Below, piece after piece: positions 1 through 11,217 of a DNA stretch of 64,000 nucleotides. Below the pieces are notes generated by a model. It was not told the origin of the DNA. It was given only the letters and a program-made list of their open reading frames with translations, and searched no databases. The DNA is from Diplodia intermedia. Its lineage: Eukaryota > Ascomycota > Dothideomycetes > Botryosphaeriales > Botryosphaeriaceae. The stretch is from assembly GCA_021495925.1 (NCBI GenBank), contig JAKEKT010000047.1, forward strand, positions 1 to 64,000, written 5' to 3'. Position numbers and translations under genes: made by a program. Each line of letters begins with the position of its first letter. The stretch's first letter is position 1.

Positions 1-86
1 GCTGGAGCGACCGCCTCCTCTTCCTGCCTCCGCCGCTCCCCCAAACCTCGTCTTCTCCCTCCGTCTCCCCGCTCAAGTACACCTCC

Positions 87-106
87 CCCCCCCCCCCCCC
101 CCCCCC
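87..106. repeat. poly-C homopolymer run
   Basis: About twenty consecutive C residues lie just downstream of the GH3 stop codon (the gene is on the minus strand), in its 3' flank. Run length is likely to be uncertain in assembly. No function is inferred. Confidence 0.8.
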
Positions 107-2010
107 TAACACTTCTCCGCGTAGCTCAACCCGTCGCCGTAGCGGTACACGGGGTTCTTCGTGTCGAACGGCACGTCCGTCAACTGGTCTTCCACCGCCT
201 CCATGGACCGCGGCAGGTCGAACGGCAGCTTGCCCTCGGGCTTCCACCCCTCCGTCGCGAACACGATGTCCAGGAACGCCTCGGGACTGGCGCCGAAGTT
301 GCCCAGCAGCGCGGCCGAGCCCTCTGCCAGCTCGGGAATGACGGCGGGGCGGTCGAGGTAGATGTCCACAATGGTCGGCACGGCGTCCATGATGGCGGCG
401 TGGCGCTCCTTCTCCGTCTGGTTGAAGTCGAGGCGGCCTTGGTGGTAGTTGCGCTCGAAGCCGCCGCCGCGGGCCTCGTAGGGGGTGGAGAGGCGGAGGA
501 AGGCGTAGTCGGCGTCCTCGGGCGCGTCGACGACGGTGAGGTTGCGGGCCTCGAGGTAGGACGCGTTGAGGCCGTCGACGTAGAACCTGGTCGCCGTGTC
601 CAGCGGCAGCGGCAGCAGGCCGTCGGGGTTCTTGAGGAGGGTGTAGGCGCGGCGCTGCGTCTCGTTGCCGACGCGGCTGAAGTAGGCGTTGCCGACGATG
701 CGGTCGGCCGACTCGGGGTCGACGAAGGGGTTGTCGAAGAGGCCGAGCTCGAACTTCTCGCGCAGCAGCCGGCGCACCGACTCGTCCAGTCGCGCCTCGG
801 GCACGGCGCCGTCGCGGACGAGCTGGATGACGAGCTCGGTGCGGATCTCGCCGCCCAGCTGGTCGACGCCGGCGTTGAGGATCTTCTCGACCTTCTCCAG
901 CGCCGTCAGCGTCTCGACGCCCCACGAGATGGCCTCCATCTGCTCGCCCCGCGCCGTGAAGTTGGTGACCAGCCCCCAGTCGCTGACCACGATGCCGTCG
1001 AACCCCAGCTCCTCGCGCAGCAGCTCCGTCACGATGCCCCGGTTGAAGCCCATGCCCACCTCCTCGTACTTGGTGCCCACCGGCCGCGCGTACGCCGGCA
1101 TCATCTGCCGCGCGCCGGCCGCGATGGCGGCCTTGAACGGCTCCAGGTGGTAGTCGAAGTAGCCGCCGGGGTAGACGTTGTCCTTGCCCGTCTCGAAGTG
1201 CGAGTCGTTGCCGTTCCGCCCCGGCCCGCCGCCGGGGAAGTGCTTGGTCACGGTGGTGACGGAGTGGCGGCCGAGCGTGTCGCCCTGGAAGCCCTTGAGG
1301 TAGGCCACGACCAGCGCGCTCGTCAGGTTCGCGTCCTCGCCGTACGTCTGCCCCGTGCGCGCCCACCGCGGCTCCGTCGACAGGTCGATCTGCGGGCTCA
1401 GCGCCTGCCGGATGCCGACCGCCATGTACTCCTCGCGCGCGATCTCGCCGAAGCGCTGCACCAGCTCCGGGCTGCGCAGCGCCGCCAGCCCCAGCGTCTC
1501 GGGCCACTGCGAGAACGAGCCGACGCCGACGGCGGACCCGGCCACCTCGGCGAACGAGTGGCGCGGGTCCGTGGCCACGGTGATGGGGATGCCCAGCCGC
1601 GTCTGCAGCGCCAGCTCCTGGATGGCGTTGTGCCACCGGGCGATGTCGCTGGCCTTGCCGCTGGACTGCAGGTTGAAGTGCGTCATCAGCTTCTCGCCGA
1701 TGAGCCCGCTGGTCGTGTAGTTCTCCGTCATGGTCGTCGTGTCGACGGTGCCGTTGGCGCCCATGGGGAGCTGCTTGATGAACAGCTGGCCCGCCTTTTC
1801 TTCCAGCGTCATCCGCTGCATCAGGTCGTCCAGCCGCTCGTCCACGCAGAGCGTGGGGTTGCGGTAGGCTGGGACGCCATCGCTTTGGTCATCGGCTCTG
1901 GGGAGTACTCTTGCGGAGACGATGGAGGCGGAGGCCAGGGCCGCGACGAAGATTGAAGCCCATGTGGCTTGCGGCCGGGCATTGGAGGCCTGAAGGAGCG
2001 AACTCAACAT
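106..2010 (-). CDS. Secreted glycoside hydrolase family 3 protein
   Basis: A 634-aa single-exon enzyme predicted to cleave beta-glycosides outside the cell; candidates are beta-glucosidase, beta-N-acetylglucosaminidase or beta-xylosidase. I chose the start at 2010 because it is followed by a plausible signal peptide (hydrophobic stretch IFVAALASASIVSA); an in-frame ATG at 2064 would add 18 residues and bury it. The GH3 barrel is recognisable from MTLEEKAGQLF, the substrate-loop motif TKHFPGGG and the nucleophile motif GIVVSDWG (Asp near residue 344), followed by a C-terminal alpha/beta sandwich ending RYGDGLSY. Several N-x-S/T sequons fit secretion. The GH3 class is secure; the exact substrate is not readable from the sequence. 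It stands alone, with a poly-C run directly after its stop. Confidence 0.9.
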   Translation of the reverse strand: MLSSLLQASNARPQATWASIFVAALASASIVSARVLPRADDQSDGVPAYRNPTLCVDERLDDLMQRMTLEEKAGQLFIKQLPMGANGTVDTTTMTENYTTSGLIGEKLMTHFNLQSSGKASDIARWHNAIQELALQTRLGIPITVATDPRHSFAEVAGSAVGVGSFSQWPETLGLAALRSPELVQRFGEIAREEYMAVGIRQALSPQIDLSTEPRWARTGQTYGEDANLTSALVVAYLKGFQGDTLGRHSVTTVTKHFPGGGPGRNGNDSHFETGKDNVYPGGYFDYHLEPFKAAIAAGARQMMPAYARPVGTKYEEVGMGFNRGIVTELLREELGFDGIVVSDWGLVTNFTARGEQMEAISWGVETLTALEKVEKILNAGVDQLGGEIRTELVIQLVRDGAVPEARLDESVRRLLREKFELGLFDNPFVDPESADRIVGNAYFSRVGNETQRRAYTLLKNPDGLLPLPLDTATRFYVDGLNASYLEARNLTVVDAPEDADYAFLRLSTPYEARGGGFERNYHQGRLDFNQTEKERHAAIMDAVPTIVDIYLDRPAVIPELAEGSAALLGNFGASPEAFLDIVFATEGWKPEGKLPFDLPRSMEAVEDQLTDVPFDTKNPVYRYGDGLSYAEKC

Positions 2011-4327
2011 GTTGAAGGCGGGAGGAAGGGGAGATTGAGTTCTGGAGGCCTGTACCGCAACCAACGGTCAATGCCGGCCATCCTACTTATACAGCCGGAC
2101 CGGGCTTGGCAATATCGGAGTGATTCCTCGAGCATCGGACTTGGAGTTCCTCTCGCAGCGCCGACAGTGGTCGGACACGACGCCACTACTATCGACTGGA
2201 CTTGGCAACTAGTGCCGTCGGCAAATGCCAGCTGCAGAAAATGGGGGCAGGGCGCGGGGAGATCTTTCCCGCTGGATGGGAACGGCGGGGAAACAAGGTT
2301 GTGGGGTGCATGAGGAGCGCCAAGAGGTGCCATCGGGCGGGCACATGACGGAGCGCGGACTTCTGCTGGAAGTAGGTAGTAAGTAGTGCTTACACTGGAA
2401 TCTCGACCGAGACATCCCGCTCGTCGAGCTTGTTTCCCCACGAGCTAGCTGCTTGGCGTGGAGTGTACGTACCTCTCGTTCGAAACAGTAGTGATGCTTT
2501 CTCCTACAACACAAGCTCGCCAAGGTGCAGACAAGATGGGAGCCGTCTCAGGGGCCAAGCGGAGCCAAGTATCACACGAAAGCTGCATGGCAGGGCCGCG
2601 GACATGTGTTCGCCGGCTCGTTGAGGTGATGGGGCGACCAGGCGTCCGGAGTGGTGCCGGGGTTGTGGGGCCCCGCGAGTCACCACATGCCGGACCTGAG
2701 TACCGGCCGGTTTGCCGACCCCTTGGCATCGGCTGTTCCCCAGCCCTCACCCAACCTCACCCACTCTTCATCCTACGTGCCAAGCCGGTCGTGAGATGTG
2801 TCGGACGACTTCGCTGGGCGTTGAAGAGCCTCGTCCAGCCTTCGTGCCGACTGGCTGAAAAGTCTCCATCCCCGCACGTGATTGAACCGAAAGGAGGCTC
2901 AGTTGTTGGGTCCAAGAAGGCAAGAAGGCGGTGTTCCCTTGGATGTGATGGACTTAATTGCCCTGCATCAGTGGATCGTATCAGACTTCACTTGCCAAAG
3001 GTCACTGGTGTCCACATACTAAATTGTGAGCCACTTCCAGACGGGACTCTGTTTTCGCCTGGAGCTTGAGACCCAAAAAGGGAATTCCTAGCGCTCGGAG
3101 CGGAAACGAGACGTAAGCGGCTCAGCGGACAAACATCTGCCAAGACAAACAGCCTCTTCCTCATGGAGACACTCCAATGTCCGCGTATACGTGAACGCAT
3201 TTGAAACTCACATTTACGTCCAGCTCTTTGATCCAATGGACCACGAAGGACGGGTGGTGGCGTCGCTGGCGGTAACGTGTTCCACTGGCCACTGGGTTAT
3301 GCGACGCCCCGGGTTAGGAGACACACCAATAATGACAGAGCAGAGTTGATTGAAGACCGAAGGAGATCCACGATTTAGACGCAGAATGTGGTTGGCCATG
3401 TCATAACCCAGTGGAACACGTTACTTGGAGGGCACACGAATATTCCGTCCCGTGCTGATGATTTTCACTTCCCGTGAGTCAAGAAGTCGCTTACGGGCGC
3501 ATCAAACGATTCATTCGCTCTTCGCAGCTGTCTATTATTAACCGTTTCCCCATCACATTCTCCGTACTTTTATCCACCTACGCCCACTTTGTTGCCCCTT
3601 TCCCTTCCCTACCGCCGCTTTGCTTCCTTTCTTTCTCTTGATTGGGTTGCTTGCCCCCTCTGGAAGCGCCCAACATGCAAAAGCTCGTCTCTGCTGTCTT
3701 CGGCTGTCCCGCATTGCTTGAGAGTGTCGCCAGAAGTTGATGGGAGTCGATATGGATGTTTGGATCATGCAAAGGAGATCTTGGCTGCGTGGCTGCTTAC
3801 TATGGATTTAAGCTTATCGCTCCAACAGTATGACAGCCCTAAGCAAAGGAAGCGCATCGCTTCCTTCCTCGTGGATGACCACTCCTTTCTTTCGCCCGCC
3901 TTCACTTGGCCTGGGAAACGAGACACCTGCAGCGGCATCACCCATCCCGTAGCACTTACGATGCTGCATGGTTGCGATACGAACGTGGTGTTTATTATTA
4001 GAAACGGCTCGGAAACGGCCCAAACGCAGTTGCGCACGTCCGCCTCTGCAGCCATTTACAGGCAAAGACCCATGTGGACCTGCTGGAACAAGCTAGCAAC
4101 ACCACTCCACCCCTCCGTATTCATATCTTCCTGACAGGTCCCTCGTATTCCACGGGCAGCTTGCGGTACCACCATTGGCTCGCTTGATTTTTCATCGAAG
4201 GAAGCTTGCCTCATTTCCAACCGTGATATACGTGAAGCTCCAACATAAAAGCGACTGCTGCACCGGCTTCATCACCGACCGCAGCATTTCTCGGGACCAT
4301 CCTTTGGACAGAAACTCGAAGACCAAA
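2011..4327. other. Intergenic region without convincing gene
   Basis: Divergent upstream regions of the GH3 gene (-) and the aspartic protease (+). Short open frames occur on both strands, but none has recognisable domains or a consistent exon structure. It contains the imperfect inverted repeat at 3272-3424, listed separately. Confidence 0.6.
3272..3424. repeat. Imperfect inverted repeat, possible MITE
   Basis: The left arm 3272-3301 and right arm 3402-3424 are inverse copies: both ends read GTAACGTGTTCCACTGG inwards and then GTTATG. The left arm has an extra 7 bp (CCACTGG duplicated). The outer span is 153 bp with about 100 bp between arms and no coding potential. The size and ends fit a miniature inverted-repeat element, but I see no clear target-site duplication and no second copy in the window. 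Confidence 0.45.
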
Positions 4328-5667
4328 ATGCTCTCCATCCTCCTGTCCCTCCTGGCCGCCTCGTCGGCCGCGCAGCCGACCAAGCGTCAGGATGGCAAGC
4401 CCGTCTTCATGCCGCTGAAGTACCCCTACAACGGCTACCCCAAAGTCTACGCCGACATCTACATCGGCACGCCCGAGCAGAAGCCCATTGAGACCGTCGT
4501 CGACCTCGGCAGCGCCGACTACTGGGTACGCATGCAGCCACTCCGCCCACCTCCCACCCAGCACCATCACTAACACCCTCCCGCCAGGTCTACGGCCCCA
4601 ACTCCACCATCTACTACGGCAGCCCCTACCTCGGCGTCGAAGGCCCCTGCCACGAGACCCCCGACCCGTCCTACGACCCGTCCGCCTCCAGCAGCGCCCT
4701 CGGCCTCGTCAACAAGACGCGCAGCTACGCCTACGGCGGCAACGGCAAGATGCTCAGCTCCTTCTACTCGGTCAACGACACGCTCTCGTTCAGCGCCGCC
4801 GGCGACGCGACGCCGCACCTGGCCAACACGCAAATCGCCATCACCAACAAGACCATCATCAAGGTGCGGGCCGACGACTCGTGCTCGGGCACGACGTACG
4901 ACAACAGCATCCTGGGCATCGCCGCGCCGTCGGGCGCCGGCCAGGGCCCGTCGTTCCGGCAGAACCTTCTGGACGCGGGCGCCATCGCGTCGAGCACGCT
5001 TTCCATGTGGTTCGACGCGCCGCCGGCGGGCGCGCGCGACGACTACCGCGGCACGATGCTGCTGGGCGCGCTGCCCAAGGGCAAGTACAGCGGCGAGCTG
5101 GTGCAGGTGCCGCGGCGGCAGACGTCGGCCGTGGGCTACTACGTCGACACGCCCGTGTGGCGGGCGGGCGGGCGCGCCATCAAGCCGTACAACGGCTTCG
5201 ACAACTCGAGCGTCGTCGAGACGTGCCTGATCGACAGCGGGTCGGGCCAGGACTACCTGCCCATCGACGAGGACGACTTCCTGGACGCGGCCGGCCTGGT
5301 CACGTTCCAGGGCTACCCCGCGTGGAACGGGTCGTGCGACTCGATCCCCGCGGACCGGAACGTGTCGCTCACCTTCGCCGGGCTGCGGGCCGGCACCAGC
5401 GTCACCGTCGAGGTGCCGTTGAGGAACTGGGCCAGGGGCAACACCGAGTTCTGGAACAACACCGACGTTTGCGGGCTGAGCATGGCGCTGAGCAACTCGG
5501 GCAGCTGCACCCTGGGCTCGCCGTTCTCGTCGGCCGTGTTTTTGGCCCTGAACGATGAGCTCGGTCAGATTGCGCTGGCGCAGGGTGGCGTGTCGACGGG
5601 TGCGCAGGATGGGTATGACGGGCTTGGCGAGGTCGAGGTCATCGCGAAGGGGCAGGGTCTGCCGTGA
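4328..5667 (+). CDS. Secreted pepsin-like aspartic protease (A1), variant first motif
   Basis: Two exons, 4328-4525 and 4588-5667, joined in phase across a 62-bp GT-AG intron with a CACTAAC branch site, give 425 aa. The N-terminus is a signal peptide followed by a KR dibasic site at residues 19-20, so the propeptide would be very short. The A1 fold shows YIGTPEQ, a first catalytic loop VVDLGSADYW (Asp 59) and a second loop LIDSGSGQ (near Asp 282). The first loop has Leu where the family has Thr or Ser, so activity may be altered. Many N-glycosylation sequons and no obvious C-terminal GPI signal suggest a soluble secreted enzyme. The fold is secure; full catalytic competence is uncertain. Confidence 0.85.
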
Positions 5668-5844
5668 ATCCTTTAGGTTTTGTGTAATGCGTCTCGTAAG
5701 GCTGGCCATGTGCTCTTCAAATTCGTTATTCATCAGATAGGATATCCAATTTTTCTTGGTTTGGCGACTCTTCGTGGTTCAAGTGCATGGAGTTGCTATC
5801 TACGAACATGTTCTGCCATGCATAGTAAGAATCCATCGATTTCA

Positions 5845-8678
5845 TTACTCGAGGACTAAAGTCTTGAACTCAGGGTTGCATTTGACCCATTCGGTCAACA
5901 GCATTTCCCCAGTCCCCATACGATACGCAACGTCCCCGTTCCAGCCGATCAACATGACATGAAGAACCTGGAGAGGTTGACTGTGAGTTGCTTGAGAACG
6001 TTCAGAAAATCGTTCTTGGTCCTCATCATCTTGACCTTCTCCGTCTTGTTCAGTTTGATTCTCGGCGTGATCTTCATTTTCATCTCCGCTCCTGTCATCC
6101 TCATGAACCTCTCCAAGATCTTCTTCGTCTTTCTCAGAGCCCTCTTCTTCCAATAATTGGAATACAGTTGGAATGCCCAATTTTTCCCCGACTTCAATCA
6201 GTCCCTCTCTGAACCAGTTGTCTTCTGTGACTGAAAGGGCAATGACGTTCGGGGACCGTTCAGCCATAATTTTAGCTATTCGCTCATCATCAGAATGATC
6301 TGCGCTATATCTAGACAACCAAAAAAATCCAATTATGGCTCCGTATTGGTTTCTGAAAGTTCCGAAAACCCATTCTGGTTTGAAGAGTTGGACTGATTGG
6401 AGTGTTGCTGTTTGTGTTCTGAGAATGAGGCGACCAGGCTTCTCTTGGAGAGTGACTTTGTGCGCTTCTAGCCATTCATCCTCCATCCTTGAGGCATTGT
6501 TTTGCCAGAGCACCTCAGTCCAGAAGTTTGAGTAGTCTGGCCATCTGCTTCTCATTCCCGCAACCATAGCAGGTTTACAATGCAACCCTGCGAGGCCTCT
6601 TGGAATTTCTGCTTCAAAACAGCCAAGCTGCCAAGCTGTTAGAAGGGAAGCGCTGATCCCGTGTTCGTGCCAGTGTTCCGTAATGCCGGGGCTTCCGGTC
6701 GCATCGATACGCGTCAGACAGCTGGCATCTTCGTTGAAGTACTTCCACTTCACCAGAGATCCGACCTTTCCACACGATTCAGAAAAAGTCATGGGATCGC
6801 GTACTGAAACCCATGACCATGTCGGGCATGGAGCTTCTGCTGTGGAAGGTCGATGGGTTTCGAGAGTTACTTCAGTTGGGCTCCAAAGTATGGCGTTGTC
6901 AAAATCCTGGGCTGGGAGTCCATAAATGTATTGTCCCTTCCCCGGATATAGCACATTGAACACCCCAAGGAATGCGTTGTGTACGTCTGATGTGTAAGTT
7001 AGACTCCGTCTGTTATAATTCTTTGCTGCGTACTGGTATTGGTGAAATGTAGGAGCCAGAGATTGTCCGATAAAATAAGATTCGTATGGGGAGAGCCCCG
7101 TCGCGGTAGGTGCCTCGAATCTGTGAGATTGTGGACAATGGAAGGATGTCTGAGAGCCGGAGAAAAAAAGACGCCGCTTTGAGAGTAGGAGCTCTTGAAA
7201 GGTCCAGCCTCTGGTGATCCAGCCAGAGTCTACCCGCCGATTTTCTTGTTCCAATTGATTACATAGCGCAATCATTTCGACACCAGCTACGCTTTCTGGA
7301 ATAGCCATTTGTTGGAATTTGGAGTGTTTGGTGAGAGGTTGTTGTATTGGCATGAGGAGCGGAGGGGAGGCCCGGGGGGGCCTGCTTATATACCCTGCTC
7401 CTCGCTGACTAAGCTATTCTGTTTATATTCCAACACCATTCCAGATCGTTTCAGAATGCTGACACCAGGGAGTCCGGAGTCGGAAGTCGGGCTTCCGGAA
7501 GCACATATAGTAAGGCTTGCGCGTCCATAGATGGCTCCCATACCATTTATTTGCGCCAACTTGTGTACCACATCGTCTTGCACGATGCAAAGTCGATCCA
7601 CCCAGAGGTATTTGAAGCCCAGGTTACTGCATGCAATCATCGAGTCCGCAATTGTAGCAGGTATGCTTTTGCTTGCAAGGCTTCCTGGCGTCATTAAGTC
7701 CTTGAGCGTGGTTGTCGTGGCTTCGAGTTGACCCTCCAACCTGACTCCCTATTGATAGCTGAGCGCCACGTATTCTGGACAAGCCGTTGGTTGGACAAGA
7801 CATCCTCGTGTTACGTCGACTAAAGTGAGTTTTCGAGGGAGAGGCAGTGTCAAGCCGTCTAGCGGGGCGAAGCCTTTGTCAGCAGGCGATTTCAATTCCC
7901 CGTCGTGTTGGTGGCATTCTTTGCACGTCTTGATCCATAACCTCAGTTTTTCCCAGTCAACAGCTTCCCCAATCGGCTTCCAATGTGTTGAAGAGCTGGA
8001 TCTCTTGCCGACAAGAGTTTGTATACTTGTTGATCCGGGATATGATACGCCAATGAAGTAATAACAATTCGCAATGGTGATAGTGTGTAGATCCAGCTCA
8101 CGTGCTCGATCCTCCGAAGAAACCCTTACAAACTGAAACTCAAGGTATTCGCCATTAGCTACAGACTGTATGCCCGTCAAGAGAACGAAAAAATCCTCTG
8201 GAATATCCCATTCTCTTTCTGCAACAGAGATCATTTGCGTGAGGGTTCGGCAGAATGGACAATCGACTTTGAGTTTTATGGAAAACACACGACCAAGGTT
8301 AATGGCAAAATGCTTCAGCTTCTCGGAGTTCCAGAGACATAGGATGTGAGTCGGTCGAAGGTGTTGACAGAATGTGCAGAGACCTTCGTTGAGATGATGG
8401 TCTTTGCAACCAGAGCACAAGGTTTGAAACATGGCCTTGTATTCCGAGTCGTCCAACTTACGGCCATCCGAAAAATCCAGTGGAGGACGGTCGTATACGC
8501 GAACATCGATCTTTTGCGAGTCGAAGGAGCAGTCTCGCTTCCGGCAAAGACCACAGGTTTTGACTTGTTCTGAGCCGCCATGTCGCCTCTGCAACGCACG
8601 AGTCAGTTCCCGTCACTTGCTTGATGATGAAAGATGTGCGTCTACCTTTGCTTCCCTCTCAGTGGATGCCGCTTCCAT
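5845..8678 (-). pseudogene. HET-domain heterokaryon-incompatibility gene with in-frame stop
   Basis: A likely first exon 8646-8678 (starting MEAAS) joins in frame across a 57-bp intron to 8588. The next segment carries a Cys-rich N-terminus (CGLCRKRDC, CSGCKDH, CTFCQHLRP) and reaches the HET motif YVALSY, where the expected xWG reads Q-stop-G: TAG at 7749-7751. Translation in the same frame then continues with HET sequence (KYLWVDRLCI) to about 7389. The frame changes between about 7389 and 7300, by an intron (donor-like GTATAT) or an indel near a C/G run, and the C-terminal half follows with RGWTFQELLLS. The tail ends VLHVMLIGWNGDVAYRMG, as is usual for long fungal HET proteins. The stretch is AT-richer than its neighbours. 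HET domains trigger cell death in vegetative incompatibility. Confidence 0.8.
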
Positions 8679-9392
8679 CTTTGCAACCAAACGGATGAGA
8701 ATGGTAAGAATGTGCTGATGAGCGAAAAAGTCAAACGAGACAAGAATGAAACGCGGCGCCAAACACAAGGCTGTTAAACGTTCTGAAATTAGGCAGCAGT
8801 CTCGGCAATTCATTGTGTAACCTTCCCGCATTTCCCATTCGTTACCCGGAGGTCTCAGCCTCGCTCGCCGGTTCGCGCACAGTTATTTGCCGGCCTCTTC
8901 GTATCGAATCCACGCAATACCTCCCTGAGTACTTGGCAAGATCTACAGCTTTGTTGATCTTTCCAATGTCATCGAACAAGGCTGTCGCACGCATAGTGTA
9001 GGATTTACGATGTCTTATTGAAGACGGAGTTAGAGAAAATGGACATGAGCTATCCAGAGTGGAAATCCATCGACTGAATGGAACTCTGCAAGAGTAGCGC
9101 TCGCACAGATACTGTAGGGCTGCGAACACAAAAGTGGCATAGGGTGCACTCTCAGCTCTCAGCCCGATGACGTAGTTTGGGGGCCTACTACCCATTCGAG
9201 CAATTGCATTATAAAACAAAGCTTGGCGTCAGCAGCAAGGCTCAAGGCCACCCCGCAAGAACGAACACAGGTCCGCCACTGCGTGTATATCGAGCCGCGT
9301 GAGCCCTCTTCCCCCAGAGCCTCAGGTTCAGAGATCGGATCTCATCCACGCATCCCGTTCCGACATCGACTCCCACCACCAAGATCGATATC
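8679..9392. other. Intergenic region with unresolved minus-strand open frame
   Basis: The frame 8842-9219 (-) includes a peptide-like stretch starting MRATALFDDIG near 9000, but I cannot link it to the HET gene or to a family. The rest is the shared upstream region of the HET remnant and the UPC2-like regulator. Confidence 0.4.
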
Positions 9393-10212
9393 ATGCAGAA
9401 ACGAAGGTCTCACACGAAATCCCGGCGAGGCTGTCTAAGCTGCAAGCAACGACACATCAGAGTACGTACATACATCCCCCTCAACCACCCCCGAATTCCG
9501 TCTTCCAGTCACTGACCCCCACCGGCAGTGCGACCAACAAGGCCCGCCCTGCGCAAACTGCGTAGCGCGCTCGAGCCCATGCAGCTACCCCGTCGCCGCC
9601 GCCGCCGCATCCGCCGCAAAACGAGCAGCAACAGCAACAGCAGCAGCCCGCACCGGCGACAACACCGCCCCGATCACAGCCACAACCACAACCACGACAC
9701 CCCCCTCCCCCGCCCACCCAGCAGCCATCCCCCACATCCCCCCCACACCCACACCCTACCTCCCGACCACCAGCACCAGCACGGGCACCCCCTCCCCCAC
9801 CCGCACCACCCACCTCCTCGAGCTCTCCCTCCTTCACCGGTGGACGACCCGCACCGCCGCGACGACCTGCTGCATCCCCGCCGACCTGCCGGTGATGCAG
9901 GTGCAGCTGCCGCGGCGGGGATTGCAGTACGGCTGGCTGCTGGACAGCGTCTTCGCCTTTACGTTGCTGGACAAGGGCCGCATGAGCACTTCCACCTCCG
10001 CCCACGCCGCGGCCGGCTACAACCGGGACGCGGCCCGCTACAACCGCGCAGCGCTGACATACTACAACCGCGCACTCCGCGGGTTCCGCGGCGCCATGGC
10101 GTGTGGTGGTGTCACGCGCGAGAACTGCGACGCCGTGTACCTGGTCAGCGTGGCGGTGGCGGTGGTGCACATGGCGGGGATGGGTGTGGCGCGTGGAGCA
10201 GTCGGAGACGAG

Positions 10213-10244
<32 letters not shown>

Positions 10245-11025
10245 CGGCGGCGGGGGAAGACAGCAGCGGCTGCCGAGCGTGCTGGACGCGATGCCGGCGT
10301 TCTTCGAGCTGCTGCGGGGGACGGGCGCCATCGCCGTGTCGTGCATCGGGTGGCTGGTGGAGAGCGTGGCGTCGGTGGCGGTGGTGCTGGGGATGGCGCC
10401 GGCGCGGTTGGGGGACGGGGACGGGGACGGAGAGGCGAGGGGGGCGTTGGCAAGGTTGGCGAGGGTGAATGATGCGTTGCATGGCGGGGAGACGGCGGAG
10501 GGGGGGTTGTGGGGGGAGGCGGGGGCGTTGGAGACGGCGGTTGCGGCGGCGGAGAGGGCGGCAAAGGCGGAGAGCGAGCGTGGGGATGGGAAGGAGGAGG
10601 AGGAGGTGGTGGTGATGGCGGAGGCGCATCGGATGTATGGCGAGCAGGTGATTCCGCCGCTCGTGCGGGCGTATGCCGAGGACGCGCGGGGGGAGGTCGA
10701 TGCTTTTTGGTTGAATTTTCCCATCTTTGCGGGGAGGCGGTTCAAGGAGGGCATTCAGCGGTGCGATCCGATGGCGTTGTTGGTGCTGATGCATTGGGCT
10801 GTGCTGGTGGAAAGGCACGGCAAGAAGGCGTGGTGGGCGCGTGATGTGGGGAGGAGGCTCATCGACGAGATTTCTGTCGTTCTGGACGGATCCGAGTTCA
10901 GGTTGCTGCCCGACTTTCGAGATGCCATGGCGTGGGCAAGGCTGCAGGTGGGATTGCCGGACGTGTTGCCGGATGGTCTCTCGTCCGGGTTTGAGGCCAT
11001 GGAGGTAAGTGACGATGTGGAGTAA
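9393..11025 (+). CDS. Zn2Cys6 transcription factor, UPC2/sterol-uptake-control-like
   Basis: The two exons 9393-9461 and 9529-11025 join in phase. The 67-bp intron interrupts the binuclear zinc cluster exactly between RRGCLSCKQRHIR and CDQQGPPCANC, a common intron position in this class. The 521-aa product has its DNA-binding domain at residues 12-45, then a low-complexity Ala/Thr/Pro linker (45-115), then an effector region starting HLLELSLLHRWTT and continuing GYNRDAARYNRAALTYYNRAL, typical of the fungal-specific UPC2-type regulators. A poly-Gly tract (about 10215-10255) interrupts it. The final codons contain a perfect donor (GAG|GTAAGT near 10998), so a short extra 3' exon is possible. 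It should act as a nuclear regulator; its targets are unknown. Confidence 0.85.
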
Positions 11026-11217
11026 TCAGGTTTGTGGATGCTGGATCAGATATGTACAAAGTCTACGGGTAGTTTTAAAGCGCAAACGAGCAGAGTGGGA
11101 TCGAAAACAGAACGAGAAACAGAAAAGAAATACATGGCTATCACTCTAGAATTACAGGATGGGAAGACGTACCGTACCGTCTTTTCATAAAAGCGCATGC
11201 CGTTAAGTAGCTAAGCT

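Noticed and set aside
400..1956. 518-codon plus-strand frame opposite the GH3 gene
   Set aside because: Repetitive Val/Glu/Ala/Arg composition, antisense to a gene with clear GH3 motifs.
4488..5558. 356-codon plus-strand frame overlapping the aspartic protease
   Set aside because: Arg/Pro-rich shadow frame; the protease frame has both catalytic loops and a correct intron.
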